The notes: a model not told the origin generated them from the sequence alone. A stretch of DNA of 64,000 nt from Microvirga lupini (GCF_014191055.1 NZ_JACHWB010000002.1:124001-188000), one strand, 5' to 3'. Shown: positions 8,828 through 18,012, counted from the first letter of the stretch. Program-made: numbers and translations.

Positions 8828-10132
8828 CTAGTTGCTTTTCGGCTCCTGCTCGCCCGGCAGGACGAAGACCTGGCCCGGATAGATCAGATCCGGGTTGCGG
8901 ATCTGTTCCTGGTTCGCACCGAAAATCACCGTATAGCGTAGGCCCTTGCCGTAAACCCGCTGGCTGATGCGCCAGAGGTTGTCGCCACGGGACACGATGG
9001 CGGTGTTGATGTTGGGGATCACCACCGTGCCGGCACCGGCCACCTGTGCCTCAGGCAAGGCCGAGGCGATGTCGCGAGAGGTCTGAGACTGGGTCGCCGG
9101 GGTGCCGGACACGCGCGGCTGAGCCGTTGCTGGAGCCTGGGGCTGGGCCGAAGCAACCTGGACCGGCACGTTGAAGCCGACCTCCGCCCGGGACCGGACC
9201 TGGCCGGAGACCGGATCCACATCGTCCAGACGGATTCGATAATCGCCGGGTTTCACGCCACTGGCGATGGAGAAGGAAACCTTGCCGTCGCCACCGGCTC
9301 CACCGGGAGCGATGAAGCTCTCGTTGAGGTAGAGCCGAATCGTGGCTCCCGGCGAGGACTGACCGGACACATAGAGCTTCCCCTCCTCCGTCTCGACCGT
9401 CACGATCTTGATCTCAGGCCGGGCTGCGGGCGCAGCCGGGGCGGCCGGCGCCGGCGGGGAGACGGCCGGAGCAGCACCCGCCTGCTGGGGCGCAGGAGGA
9501 GTGGCGGGCTCGGTGGGCTTGGCGTCAGGATCCGGCGCCTCGGCGACCTTGGCCGCTGGCGGCTCGGGGTTCGACAGCACCACCGTGGGCGTGTCCGGAG
9601 ACGTGAGGGTCACCAGCGGCCGGGTCTTGCCGTCCGTGATGACGACCGTCACGGCCTGGGCGGAGCGCTGACGCGTTCCATCCGGCGCGATGGATTGCAG
9701 CACCACCTGATGGGACCCGGGCGGCAGGGGCGGCGGCACGATGGCGAAGAGCCCTGACGCGTCGGCGGCTGCGCGGGCATGGACCTGGTCGCCGCGCAGA
9801 AGCTCGATGGTGGCGCCGGGGGCCGCGCGGCCGGCAATCACGCTCTCTCCGTCAGGCTCGACGCGCACGAGGTCGAAGGACGGAACCACCCCGGCTTCCT
9901 TAGCCTGGGCCGGGGGCGCCTCGCCGGGCTTGGCGGCTGCCTGCTGCTGGCTTGGCGCCGGCTGTGCCGGCGGCGCGGAAGGCTGGGCCGTCTGAGCGGG
10001 CGCGGCACTCTGCGAGGGTTCAGGCTTTCCTGACCAGGACCAGTAAAGCACGCCGAGAAGCACCGCGACGACGGCTGCGGCGGCAGCGCCGAGAAGCGCG
10101 ATCGTGCCCTTTAACTCTTTCGGATGCGCCAT
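8828..10132 (-). CDS. Membrane-anchored LysM domain protein
   Basis: A 434-residue protein with a short cytoplasmic N-terminus (MAHPKELKGT), one transmembrane helix (ALLGAAAAAVVAVLLGVLYW), a long Pro/Ala/Gln-rich linker and two Ig-like repeats that share a common pattern (GESVIAGRAAPGATIELL and EGKLYVSGQSSPGATIRLY). A C-terminal LysM domain (SRGDNLWRISQRVYG to YPGQVFVLP) would bind peptidoglycan. The ATG at 10132 is favoured because residues upstream are Arg-rich and non-coding in look. The topology suggests a periplasmic bridge from inner membrane to cell wall. Divergent from the LOG gene. Confidence 0.82.
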   Translation of the reverse strand: MAHPKELKGTIALLGAAAAAVVAVLLGVLYWSWSGKPEPSQSAAPAQTAQPSAPPAQPAPSQQQAAAKPGEAPPAQAKEAGVVPSFDLVRVEPDGESVIAGRAAPGATIELLRGDQVHARAAADASGLFAIVPPPLPPGSHQVVLQSIAPDGTRQRSAQAVTVVITDGKTRPLVTLTSPDTPTVVLSNPEPPAAKVAEAPDPDAKPTEPATPPAPQQAGAAPAVSPPAPAAPAAPAARPEIKIVTVETEEGKLYVSGQSSPGATIRLYLNESFIAPGGAGGDGKVSFSIASGVKPGDYRIRLDDVDPVSGQVRSRAEVGFNVPVQVASAQPQAPATAQPRVSGTPATQSQTSRDIASALPEAQVAGAGTVVIPNINTAIVSRGDNLWRISQRVYGKGLRYTVIFGANQEQIRNPDLIYPGQVFVLPGEQEPKSN

Positions 10133-10212
10133 GATGCTTTTTCTCAAACGCGGCACTTTCCGCCATTTAATCCGTTTATCTTTCAAAAGGCTACGGCCAT
10201 AAAGGACAAATA

Positions 10213-10869
10213 ATGCTCTACGACTCAGCCAGGGGGGCTCCCCGCCTCCCCGAAATGCCCATGTCATCTGTGAAATTGATCAAATCCATTTGCGTCTATT
10301 GCGGCTCCGGTTTCGGAGACGACCCCGTTTTCGCTGAGAATGCGGCGGCTTTGGGCCGTTCCATGGCCGAACAGGGAATCAATCTCGTCTATGGCGGCGG
10401 CAATGTGGGCCTGATGGGCACCGTGGCCCAGTCGGTCCTCGATCACGGCGGTTATGTCACAGGGATCATCCCCGACTTCCTGAAGTCCCGCGAGAAGCTC
10501 CTTGACGATGTGCAGGAGACCGTCGTCGTGCCGGACATGCACACCCGCAAGCGGCTGATGTTCGAGAAGGCCGACGCCTTCGTGGCCATGCCCGGCGGCA
10601 TCGGAACCCTGGAGGAGCTTGTCGAGCAGATGACCTGGTCGCAGCTCGGCCGCCACACCAAGCCGATCCTCATGCTCAGCACCAAGAGCTTCTGGAAGCC
10701 CCTGCTCACTCTCATCGCCCACATGCGCGACCAGGGCTTCATCCGCCCCGGGCTGGAGCTCAACTATCTTGTAGCCGAGCGCGTTGAGGAAGTGATCCCG
10801 ATGCTCGAGAATGCCGCCCGCCGGGTGGGGATCGTGGGCAATGAGGAAGCCATCGAGAGCCAGTTCTAG
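10213..10869 (+). CDS. LOG family protein (cytokinin-type phosphoribohydrolase)
   Basis: TIGR00730/LOG family, 218 residues. It has the diagnostic PGGIGTLEE motif and the preceding MHTRKRLMFEKAD block; in family members these form the nucleotide 5'-monophosphate phosphoribohydrolase site. YGGGNVGLMG is the nucleotide-binding turn. An AAAGGAC ribosome site six bases before the ATG at 10213 supports that start, though a start at 10261 (MSSVKL) would give the usual N-terminus. These proteins are often mislabelled lysine decarboxylase. It is divergent from the LysM gene. Confidence 0.9.
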   Translation: MLYDSARGAPRLPEMPMSSVKLIKSICVYCGSGFGDDPVFAENAAALGRSMAEQGINLVYGGGNVGLMGTVAQSVLDHGGYVTGIIPDFLKSREKLLDDVQETVVVPDMHTRKRLMFEKADAFVAMPGGIGTLEELVEQMTWSQLGRHTKPILMLSTKSFWKPLLTLIAHMRDQGFIRPGLELNYLVAERVEEVIPMLENAARRVGIVGNEEAIESQF

Positions 10870-10966
10870 AGCATCGAACGCAAAAATGGATACCGGTTTT
10901 GCGTGAAAAGATGCGTCACCAAAAACTCAAAGCAACGAATGTGAGTTCGAATTCACGTCCGATGCT
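10869..10966. repeat. Palindromic intergenic repeat, family A copy 3 (composite)
   Basis: Begins GAGCATCGAACG right after the LOG stop and ends TCCGATGCT. Inside are ACGCAAAA / TTTTGCGT arms around TGGATACCGG and a second near-palindrome GTGAGTTCGAATTCAC. The inner ATGGATACCGG resembles copy 2's CCGGATCCAC. It fills the whole gap between LOG and the convergent ydcZ-like gene, so it may serve as a bidirectional transcription end. Confidence 0.72.
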
Positions 10967-10979
10967 TTAGGACCGGCTT

Positions 10980-11429
10980 CTATCCCGACCGCGACAGCAC
11001 AAGTCCACCCAGGATCATGCCCGCTGCCAGAAGCCGCTGCCAAGTGATTGCTTGGACGGGAAGCCCGAAGGCTCCGACCGCATCCAGGATCAGGGCGGCG
11101 GCCACCTGTCCGAAAATGAGGGCTGCCACGGTGCTGACGACGCCGAGCTGCGGCACGCCCCAGATGACGATGGCGACATAGAAGGCGCCCAGAAAGCCGC
11201 CAAGCCAGGACCACCAGGGTGCAGCGGCGATGCCGCCGCCGGACGGCCATGCGCCGCGAACGGCGCTGAGCACGGCCAGGATGACGAAGCCGACCCCGAA
11301 GGAGATGCAGGCCGCCAGGATCGGATCGCCGAGACTCCTCGCCAGTGCCGCGTTGATCGGGGCCTGAGCCGCGAGAAACATGCCGCCTAGGAGGATGCCC
11401 AGGAGCGGCAGCAGGATCGAGATGTTCAT
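10980..11429 (-). CDS. DMT-superfamily YdcZ-like (DUF606) membrane protein
   Basis: A 149-residue, almost wholly hydrophobic protein with about five transmembrane helices. The pattern (LAAQAPINAALARSLGDPILAACISFGVG, IFGQVAAALILDAVGAFGLP) is that of DUF606/YdcZ, half-size members of the drug/metabolite transporter superfamily that often work as a pair. The substrate is unknown. No partner DUF606 gene is next to it. It stands 36 bases beyond the 3' end of cimA but is on the same strand, so it could be the last gene of the cysS-GNAT-cimA group. Confidence 0.8.
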   Translation of the reverse strand: MNISILLPLLGILLGGMFLAAQAPINAALARSLGDPILAACISFGVGFVILAVLSAVRGAWPSGGGIAAAPWWSWLGGFLGAFYVAIVIWGVPQLGVVSTVAALIFGQVAAALILDAVGAFGLPVQAITWQRLLAAGMILGGLVLSRSG

Positions 11430-11465
11430 GGGATCGCCTGAGAAAAGGGTGGAGGCAACGCCGTA

Positions 11466-13061
11466 CTACAGCGCCGCCCCGCCCTTCAACAGCTTGTAGA
11501 TCATCGAATCCGTCAGCGCCTGGAACGACGCATCGATGATGTTGGGCGAGACGCCGATGGTGGTCCAGCGCTCGCCTGTGCCGTCCGCGAATTCGATGAG
11601 CACGCGCGTCACCGCGTCCGAACCGCCTTGATAGATGCGCACCTTATAGTCGACGAGCTCCAGGTCCTTGATCAGATGCTGGTACTTGCCGAGATCCTTG
11701 CGCAGGGCGACATCGAGCGCGTTCACCGGGCCGTTGCCTTCAGCCGCCGAGATCAGCACCTCGTCGCCGACGCGGACCTTCACGATGGCCTCTGACGCGG
11801 TGACGAGTTCGCCGACGGCGTTGAAGCGGCGCTCCACATTCACGGAGAAGCGCTCCACGTCGAAGAAGGCCGGAACCTCGCCGAGCATGCGCTTGACGAG
11901 CACATAGAAGGACGCGTCGGCGCCCTCGAAGGCGAAGCCCTGCGCCTCCTTGCGCTTCACCTCGTCGAGCACGCGGGCGATGCGCGGATCGCCCTTCTCC
12001 AGATCGAAGCCGCAGCGCTTGAGTTCCGCCAGGATGTTCGACTGGCCGCCCTGATCCGACACGAGAACTTTTCGGGCATTGCCGACGACCTCCGGCTCCA
12101 CATGCTCGTAGGTGTGCGGATCCTTCAGCACGGCTGAGGCATGGATGCCGGCCTTCGTGGCAAAGGCGCTGGAACCAACGAAAGGCGCGTGGCGGTTGGG
12201 CTGGCGGTTGAGGATCTCGTCCACTTGCCGCGACACGTGGGTGAGCTGGCCCAGTGTCTCGTCGGTGACGCCGAGATCGAAGCGGGAGGCATAACCGTCC
12301 TTCAGCTTCAGGGCGCCGATCAACGTAATGAGATTGGCGTTGCCGCAGCGCTCGCCGAGGCCGTTGAGCGTGCCCTGGATCTGGCGCGCTCCCGCCTCCA
12401 CGGCCGCGAGGGAATTGGCGACCGCGCAGCCGCAATCGTCATGGGCGTGAATCCCGAGATGCGCGCCCGGCACCACCTTCGTCACCGCCGAGACGATCTC
12501 CGTCACTTCGTGAGGCAGCGTGCCGCCATTGGTGTCGCAGAGCACGACCCAGCGCGCACCGGCCTCATAGGCGGTCTTCACGCAGGAAAGCGCATATTCG
12601 GGGTTGGCCTTGTAGCCGTCGAAGAAATGCTCGCAATCGACGAGCACCTCGCGGCCCTTGGCGCGGGCGGCCTCGACGCTTTCATGGATGCCGGCGAGGT
12701 TCTCCTCCAGTGAGGTCTCCAGCGCCACATGCACATGGTAATCCCAGGCCTTGGCCACGAAACAGATCGCATCGGCCTCAGCCTCGAGCAAAGCCGCGAC
12801 GCCGGGATCGTTCGACACGGAACGGCCCGCCCGCTTCGTCATGCCGAAGGCCGTGAACTTGGCGTTCTTCGTGCGTTTCTCAGCAAAAAAGGCGGTATCC
12901 AGCGGGTTCGCCCCAGGATAGCCGCCTTCCACGTAGTCGATGCCGAGCCGGTCGAGGAGCGCTGCGATCGCCTTCTTGTCCTCGAAGGAAAAATCGACCC
13001 CGGTCGTTTGCGCCCCGTCGCGCAGGGTGGTGTCGAAGAGAGTGACGCGGTCTCGGCTCAT
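11466..13061 (-). CDS. cimA: Citramalate synthase
   Basis: Condenses acetyl-CoA and pyruvate to (R)-citramalate, the threonine-independent route to 2-oxobutyrate and isoleucine. The N-terminal TIM barrel starts LFDTTLRDGAQTTG, with the catalytic HAHDDCGCAVANSL metal/substrate segment. The C-terminal regulatory LeuA dimer domain follows from about residue 380 to the end. The 531 residues fit the two-domain CimA class. The ATG at 13061 overlaps the TGA of the upstream GNAT gene by four bases. An ATG 63 bases earlier is excluded by that overlap and by an AGGA ribosome site at the right spacing. Confidence 0.92.
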   Translation of the reverse strand: MSRDRVTLFDTTLRDGAQTTGVDFSFEDKKAIAALLDRLGIDYVEGGYPGANPLDTAFFAEKRTKNAKFTAFGMTKRAGRSVSNDPGVAALLEAEADAICFVAKAWDYHVHVALETSLEENLAGIHESVEAARAKGREVLVDCEHFFDGYKANPEYALSCVKTAYEAGARWVVLCDTNGGTLPHEVTEIVSAVTKVVPGAHLGIHAHDDCGCAVANSLAAVEAGARQIQGTLNGLGERCGNANLITLIGALKLKDGYASRFDLGVTDETLGQLTHVSRQVDEILNRQPNRHAPFVGSSAFATKAGIHASAVLKDPHTYEHVEPEVVGNARKVLVSDQGGQSNILAELKRCGFDLEKGDPRIARVLDEVKRKEAQGFAFEGADASFYVLVKRMLGEVPAFFDVERFSVNVERRFNAVGELVTASEAIVKVRVGDEVLISAAEGNGPVNALDVALRKDLGKYQHLIKDLELVDYKVRIYQGGSDAVTRVLIEFADGTGERWTTIGVSPNIIDASFQALTDSMIYKLLKGGAAL

Positions 13062-13567
13062 GATGACAACTTCCTGTCCTCGGTTGGCGTCAGTCGCTTT
13101 TCCATCGTGGTGGTGCCGAGCCATTCATCGCCCAGCGGCATGGTGTTGCGGCGCTGCGGCTGGAACCGGTGCTTCTGGAAGAAGGGCAGCGCGTTGTCGC
13201 TGACCTCGGCAACCAGACGCACGGCTCCCCGCGCGCCGGCAAGCTTCTCGATCGCATCGTAGAGCATCGTGCCGATGCCCTGCCCGGCCACGGCGGGATG
13301 CACGTAGAGCAGCTCGATCAGCTCGTTGTCCTTGAGAGCGATGAAGCCGACGGGAGACCCCTCGACGGTGGCGATCAGCGTGAGGCTCTTCGCGAGCTTT
13401 TCGGCGAAGGCATCGTCCTCGGCGCGAGCGATCCAGGCTTCCTGCTGGCTCTCGCTGTAATCCTCACCGGTCAGTTCCGCGATGCTCTCCTCGTAGATGT
13501 CGACGAGGACCGGGAGATCCGCCGGCAGGAAGGGACGAAGCCCCGGTTTCGGCAAAGCCTGTCCCAT
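13058..13567 (-). CDS. GNAT family N-acetyltransferase
   Basis: A 169-residue GNAT domain: the acetyl-CoA loop is VAGQGIGTMLYDAIE, preceded by the beta-4 strand LIELLYVHP. Substrate unknown. The gene lies between cysS and cimA and its stop overlaps the cimA start (ATGA), so it is translationally coupled to citramalate synthase. The same cysS-acetyltransferase-cimA order occurs in related alphaproteobacteria, to my knowledge, which hints at a housekeeping role. A 176-base gap with repeat family C precedes it. Confidence 0.88.
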   Translation of the reverse strand: MGQALPKPGLRPFLPADLPVLVDIYEESIAELTGEDYSESQQEAWIARAEDDAFAEKLAKSLTLIATVEGSPVGFIALKDNELIELLYVHPAVAGQGIGTMLYDAIEKLAGARGAVRLVAEVSDNALPFFQKHRFQPQRRNTMPLGDEWLGTTTMEKRLTPTEDRKLSS

Positions 13568-13604
13568 CAGTCGACCTCTTCTTTACGGCGATAGCTTCCA
13601 CTCC

Positions 13605-13703
13605 CCTCATCCTGAGGAGCCTGCGGAGCAGGCGTCTCGAAGGAGGCTCCAGAGCGCACTGGAAGCTCCTTCGAGACGGCGCTGCGCGCCTCCTCAGGAT
13701 GAA
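13605..13703. repeat. Large palindromic repeat, family C copy 1
   Basis: An imperfect 99-base inverted repeat between the 3' end of cysS and the GNAT start. Ends are CCTCATCCTGAGGAG and CTCCTCAGGATGAAG; inner arms are TCTCGAAGGAGGCTCC and GGAAGCTCCTTCGAGA. A close homologue sits at about 45.2 kb. It can fold into one long hairpin. Confidence 0.8.
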
Positions 13704-13742
13704 GACAGAGGAAAACAGAACGCTGATTGCGTTGGAGACGGC

Positions 13743-15212
13743 TCATCGCGCCACCTCCCAGGTTGTGGTGCCGTCCTTGTTGTCCTTCACCACCACATTC
13801 AAAGCCGCAAGCTCATCGCGGATGCGGTCGGACTCGGCCCAGTTCTTCGAGGCACGGGCCTCCTTGCGGGCAGCGATCAGCGCCTCGACCTGTGCAGGAT
13901 CGACGCTGAGCGCAGCTTGCTTGCGCGCCTTCCAGGCATCCGCCCCTTCGAGCAGGAAGCCGAGCGCACGCAGGTTCGCGCCAAGTTCCTCGTGAGCTCC
14001 CTGCCCGTCGAGGGCATGAAGCTCGGCCAGCATCTTCGGCGTGTTCAGATCGTCAGCCAATGCTTCGACGATGTGGTCCGAAAGGAAAGCAGCCTCGCCC
14101 CTGCCCGCCAGCTCATACCAGCGGTCGAGGGTCTTCCCGCTTTCCTCAAGCCCCTTCGTCGTCCAGTCGATCGGCTGGCGATAATGGGTGCGCAGCATGT
14201 TGAAGCGTAAGACTTCCCCCGGCCAATCCTGCAGCAGCTCATTGATGGTGAAGAAGTTGCCGAGCGACTTCGACATCTTCTCGCCTTCCACCTGCAGGAA
14301 GCCGTTGTGCATCCACACATTGGCCATGCGCGGCGTCTCGAAGGCGCAGCAGCTCTGAGCGATCTCGTTCTCGTGGTGGGGGAACACGAGGTCGATGCCG
14401 CCGCCGTGGATGTCGAAGATCTCGCGGGCGGTCGGGTCGGCGCAGGTGAGCCGGGTCTCGAAGGCCTGGATCAGGTGCCGCCACGCCATGGCCGAGCACT
14501 CGATGTGCCAGCCGGGACGGCCCGGCGTCTGGATGCCGGCAGGCGATGGCCAGGCGGGGTCCTGGGGACCGGAGGGCTTCCACAGCACGAAGTCCATGGC
14601 ATCGCGCTTGTAGGGCGCCACATCCACGCGGGCGCCGGAGAGCAGCTCGTCGAGGGAGCGCTTGGAGAAGGCGCCGTATTGCGGCACGCCGGACAGGTTC
14701 TGCATGGCCGCGACCGAGAACAGCACATGCTCCTCGGCCACATAGGCCGCTCCCCGCGCGATCAGCCGCTCGATGATCATGCGCATTTCGTCGATGTGCT
14801 CGGTCGCTCGCGGTTCGACGAAGCGCGGGGGCTGGCCCGCCTCGTTCACGTCCTCGGGCATGAGCACGCCGAGCGCCCGGATATCGGCGTGGAACTGCTC
14901 CTCGGTCTTGCCCGTCACGACCCGGATCGCCTCGTTATGCGGCACACCTGGGTAATCCCGGGCCGCGCGGGCGTTAATCTTGTCGTCCACATCGGTGATA
15001 TTGCGCACATACGTCACGGCTTCCCTGCCGTACACATGTCTCAAGAGGCGGAAGAGAAGATCGAAGACGATGATCGGGCGGGCGTTGCCGATGTGGGCGT
15101 AGTCGTAAACGGTGGGTCCGCAGACGTAGAGGCGCACGTTCTCGGGGTCGATCGGGACGAAGTCGTCCTTCGATCGGGTCAGCGTGTTGTAGAGGCGAAG
15201 CTTGGCCGCCAT
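13743..15212 (-). CDS. cysS: Cysteinyl-tRNA synthetase
   Basis: Class I synthetase charging tRNA-Cys. HIGH motif is HIGN in [11 protein letters not shown], with zinc-site CGPTVYD near residue 31 and [10 protein letters not shown]; the KMSKS motif is present intact in EKMSKSLGN. Length is 489 residues, slightly longer than the 460 of E. coli; extra residues are in the middle (after [14 protein letters not shown]) and in the C-terminal region. Start [10 protein letters not shown] is the canonical one. It heads the cysS-GNAT-cimA group on the minus strand. Confidence 0.96.
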   Translation of the reverse strand: MAAKLRLYNTLTRSKDDFVPIDPENVRLYVCGPTVYDYAHIGNARPIIVFDLLFRLLRHVYGREAVTYVRNITDVDDKINARAARDYPGVPHNEAIRVVTGKTEEQFHADIRALGVLMPEDVNEAGQPPRFVEPRATEHIDEMRMIIERLIARGAAYVAEEHVLFSVAAMQNLSGVPQYGAFSKRSLDELLSGARVDVAPYKRDAMDFVLWKPSGPQDPAWPSPAGIQTPGRPGWHIECSAMAWRHLIQAFETRLTCADPTAREIFDIHGGGIDLVFPHHENEIAQSCCAFETPRMANVWMHNGFLQVEGEKMSKSLGNFFTINELLQDWPGEVLRFNMLRTHYRQPIDWTTKGLEESGKTLDRWYELAGRGEAAFLSDHIVEALADDLNTPKMLAELHALDGQGAHEELGANLRALGFLLEGADAWKARKQAALSVDPAQVEALIAARKEARASKNWAESDRIRDELAALNVVVKDNKDGTTTWEVAR

Positions 15213-15474
15213 GAAACCATACCCCTGTCAGGCCGCGGGCCGGAGGGGGTTTCGATCTTGGAATGAGAACGAGACGGCTCCAGCCAGCGAAGTGCGCTAG
15301 CCGCAAATAATCCCGGAAATGAGGATCGTTGCCGTGTTCATGAAGCCATCAATGCCGATTCAGGCTCAGAACGTCAAGATTTCCGATTTGGTAATCATAT
15401 TGAATTTGCACGGCCGCATGAAACGCCTTCCGGCCAAGCGCGTTAGAGCTTTGTTCACGCACACTCGTGACATA
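15213..15474. other. 262-base intergenic region
   Basis: The gap between divergent cysS and the small secreted protein. It is visibly more AT-rich in its middle (about 15370-15415). An open frame runs through part of it into the next gene but has no ribosome site or coding look. It should hold two promoters; I cannot place them with confidence. Confidence 0.4.
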
Positions 15475-15828
15475 ATGGCACGAGTTCAAACAAAGAGGTC
15501 TTCGATGCGCCGCGCATTTGCCATGCTCGGAATGGGTACTGTCGTGTTTTTCGCAGCCGCGTCCCTGACGCTGCTTCCCAATGGTACCCAGGCCTCTTCA
15601 ACCGAAGCGACCTTCATGATCCCGGCCGCCGATGGTTATGGCGTCGCGGAGTGCCTCATATCAAACCAGGCTTGTGGCCAAGTTGTGGCAAACGCCTGGT
15701 GTGAGGCTCACGGCTACACCAAGGCCGTGTCCTTCCGGCAGATCTCCGCGGAAGAGGTGACCGGAACGATCCAGAAGGCCTCCTTCGGCCCCAAAGAGCC
15801 GCCGATATCGGTGACCTGCACCAACTGA
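15475..15828 (+). CDS. Small exported protein of unknown function
   Basis: A 117-residue protein with a basic N-terminus and hydrophobic helix (AMLGMGTVVFFAAASLTLLP), probably a signal peptide, and a mature part with cysteines in AECLISNQACGQVVANAWC and a terminal CTN. The pattern looks like a small disulfide-bonded periplasmic protein. Start is uncertain: ATG 15475 or ATG 15505 (MRRAFAML). I have the impression of a conserved Hyphomicrobiales family but cannot name it. It converges with argP, whose stop is six bases beyond. Confidence 0.65.
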   Translation: MARVQTKRSSMRRAFAMLGMGTVVFFAAASLTLLPNGTQASSTEATFMIPAADGYGVAECLISNQACGQVVANAWCEAHGYTKAVSFRQISAEEVTGTIQKASFGPKEPPISVTCTN

Positions 15829-15834
15829 GGTCGA

Positions 15835-16731
15835 TCAGGCGAGAGATGGCATCGGCGACAGCATGGCCCGAGCGGTGTTGAGAACGGCTCGGGTCAGATC
15901 CGCCAGCAGAGGGCCGACGATCCGGCTCTGCTGCCAGAACAAAGGCACTTCCAGCGGTTCAGAGGGTTCCAACGCCACAAGGCGTCCCGCGCGGATATGC
16001 TCCTCAACCGTCGTTTCCAAGTTCATCCCCCACCCCAGACCGGCGAGCGCCGCATCCACGAAAGCCTGCGACGACGGCAGCCAGTGGACCGGCGGCGAGA
16101 TATCGGCTCCGAGGGCCCTTCGAAGCCAGAGCGCCTGGAGCTGATCCTTCCGGTTGAAGACGAGACACGGCGCGCGGGCGGCCGATCGCTCGTCCAATCC
16201 GTCCGGCAGCCAGCGCTTCACGAATTCCGGACTGGCGGTCGCGAGATAGCGCAGGGTGCCGAGGGGATGGCAGTTGCAGCCCTGGATCGGTTTTCCATGT
16301 GAGGTCACGGCAGCCACAACCTCGCCGCGCCGCAGCCATTCGGCGCTGTGATCCTGATCATCCACCACAAGATCGAACAGGAACCCTTCCGTCTGGGCCA
16401 TCGCCGGGATGAACCAGGTGGCGAGGCTGTCCGCATTGACGGCGATGCGCAGGGTTACCGGGCGGCTCTCCGGCCGAAGTCCCGGCAAACCTTGACGTAA
16501 AGAGCTTTCAAGCAGGGCGACCTGCTCCACGTGCTGGCACAGGCGCTCGCCCGCCTCGGTCGCCAAGCACGGCTGGCCTCGCACCACGAGAACCGCGCCG
16601 ATCCGCTCCTCCAGCAGCTTTACCCTCTGGGAAACGGCAGACGGCGTCACGTTCAGCTGCTGGGCCGCCTGCTCGAAGCTCCCGGTGCGCACCACGGCGG
16701 CGAGAGCGGACAGCTGAGCATAATCCAGCAT
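15835..16731 (-). CDS. argP: LysR-type regulator ArgP
   Basis: A 298-residue LysR regulator. The N-terminal helix-turn-helix (SALAAVVRTGSFEQAAQQLNVTPSAVSQRVKLLE) is followed by a linker and a C-terminal effector domain. ArgP/LysG senses lysine or arginine and activates the basic-amino-acid exporter argO/lysE. This identity is supported by the divergent LysE/ArgO gene 95 bases away. A 7-3-class inverted repeat in the shared promoter may be its site. VTPSAVSQRVKLLE is the characteristic recognition helix of the ArgP branch. Confidence 0.92.
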   Translation of the reverse strand: MLDYAQLSALAAVVRTGSFEQAAQQLNVTPSAVSQRVKLLEERIGAVLVVRGQPCLATEAGERLCQHVEQVALLESSLRQGLPGLRPESRPVTLRIAVNADSLATWFIPAMAQTEGFLFDLVVDDQDHSAEWLRRGEVVAAVTSHGKPIQGCNCHPLGTLRYLATASPEFVKRWLPDGLDERSAARAPCLVFNRKDQLQALWLRRALGADISPPVHWLPSSQAFVDAALAGLGWGMNLETTVEEHIRAGRLVALEPSEPLEVPLFWQQSRIVGPLLADLTRAVLNTARAMLSPMPSLA

Positions 16732-16751
16732 GAGATTAGCTTTTCTAAATC

Positions 16752-16775
16752 AGGGACAGAGACTTTAACTGTCCT
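16752..16775. promoter_or_regulatory. Candidate ArgP operator in argP/argO promoter
   Basis: Inverted repeat GGACAG-N9-CTGTCC midway between divergent argP and argO. LysR regulators bind such T-N11-A-like dyads. The spacing and position make it the likely ArgP site; not tested. Confidence 0.5.
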
Positions 16776-16825
16776 AATTCTAGGCCGGCGTTTAGGAAGC
16801 GTCGACTCCTCTTTGGACCATCGAC

Positions 16826-17437
16826 ATGACCGCTCCCTTGCTTGCCGGGTTTCTGCTCGGCCTCAGCCTCATCCTCCCCATCGGGGCCCAGAATGCCTTC
16901 GTGCTGCGCATTGGCCTGCGCGGAGAGCACGTGCTGGCCGTGTGCCTGACCTGTGCGCTTTCGGATGCCCTCCTCATCCTGGCCGGCGTTTCCGGCTTCG
17001 CGCAACTCAGCGCGCAGGTGCCCTGGGCCGAGACGGTTCTGCGCTACGGGGGCGCCGCATTCCTCATCGCATACGGAGCGCGCAGCTTCATGGCCGCCTT
17101 CGGGTCGGCCTCCTTAAGGCCGTCCGAGGCGGCGCCGGAAACCTTAAGCCGGGTGGTGCTCACCTGCCTTGCCCTCACCTGGCTCAACCCGCATGTCTAT
17201 CTCGACACGGTGGTGCTGATCGGCTCGATCTCGACCCAGTTCGACGAGGGAAAAAGCCTGTTCGCCGTCGGCGCCACGCTGGCCTCCTTCGTGTTCTTCT
17301 TCTCCCTCGGGTTCGGAGCCCGTTTGCTGAAGCCGCTTTTCGCCCGGCCGGCCACTTGGCGCCTTCTCGATGTGGCCATTGGCCTGATCATGTGGGCGAC
17401 AGCCGCGCGACTTCTGCTCAACGAGAGCGCAGGCTGA
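16826..17437 (+). CDS. argO: LysE/ArgO family amino-acid exporter
   Basis: A 203-residue inner-membrane exporter with about six helices. The N-terminus LLAGFLLGLSLILPIGAQNAFVLRIGL is diagnostic for LysE/ArgO (basic-amino-acid export). NPHVYLDTVVLIG is the conserved middle block. Divergent from argP. In other bacteria ArgP activates this gene when arginine or lysine accumulate, protecting against excess or canavanine. Start MTAPLLAGF at 16826. Confidence 0.93.
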   Translation: MTAPLLAGFLLGLSLILPIGAQNAFVLRIGLRGEHVLAVCLTCALSDALLILAGVSGFAQLSAQVPWAETVLRYGGAAFLIAYGARSFMAAFGSASLRPSEAAPETLSRVVLTCLALTWLNPHVYLDTVVLIGSISTQFDEGKSLFAVGATLASFVFFFSLGFGARLLKPLFARPATWRLLDVAIGLIMWATAARLLLNESAG

Positions 17438-17443
17438 ACGCTT

Positions 17444-17950
17444 TTAAGAGTTCATCCACTCCCCGCATTTCGGCGGGACCTCGGTGCCCCAGGGCATCAG
17501 GGGCACGGTCGAGGTGGAGTTCTTGGGCGAACCTTCGATGGGGCGGTCCGAGTAGACCATGTAGACCAAGGTGTTGCGCTTCACGTCGCAACCACGCACG
17601 ATCTGCATCTTCTTGAAGATGAGCGAACGGCGCTCGCTGAACACCACGTCGCCCTGGCCGAACTTCTGCTTGAACTTCACCGGCCCGACCTGACGGCAGG
17701 CGAGCGAGATGTCGGACACCTCCTCAGCGACGCCGAACGTGCCGGCGATGCCGCCGCGTTCCGGGGTCGTGTAGTGGCAGGCCACACCCTCGACCACGGG
17801 ATCGTCGATGCCGTAGACGGCGAGCTTGTCGTCCGGAGTGAGCGCCCGCCAGACCGTCGACTTCTTGAAGATCAGGTCGGGCTCCTGAGCCGCAGCGCCG
17901 GTGGCGGCGGCCAGAGTAAGGGTCAAGGCAAAGGCGATTCGGGCAAGCAT
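17444..17950 (-). CDS. CreA family periplasmic protein
   Basis: A 168-residue exported protein; signal peptide MLARIAFALTLTLAAATGAAA/Q. CreA (DUF, E. coli CreA homologue) features: VYGIDDPVVEGVACHYT, DISLACRQVGPVKF and a C-terminal cysteine. The function in E. coli is unclear. Start at 17950 is at the signal peptide; a longer open frame upstream overlaps a separate gene's promoter and is not coding-like. Its 3' end converges with argO (6 bases between stops). Confidence 0.85.
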   Translation of the reverse strand: MLARIAFALTLTLAAATGAAAQEPDLIFKKSTVWRALTPDDKLAVYGIDDPVVEGVACHYTTPERGGIAGTFGVAEEVSDISLACRQVGPVKFKQKFGQGDVVFSERRSLIFKKMQIVRGCDVKRNTLVYMVYSDRPIEGSPKNSTSTVPLMPWGTEVPPKCGEWMNS

Positions 17951-18012
17951 CGTCGGTTCGTCTCCCACCGTTACGCTGTCATGTGGGGACGCTCCTGGCT
18001 TTTGACGAGAGG

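Noticed and set aside
10213..10869. Lysine decarboxylase annotation for the LOG gene
   Set aside because: The PGGxGTxxE motif marks the phosphoribohydrolase family; the name lysine decarboxylase is a historic error.
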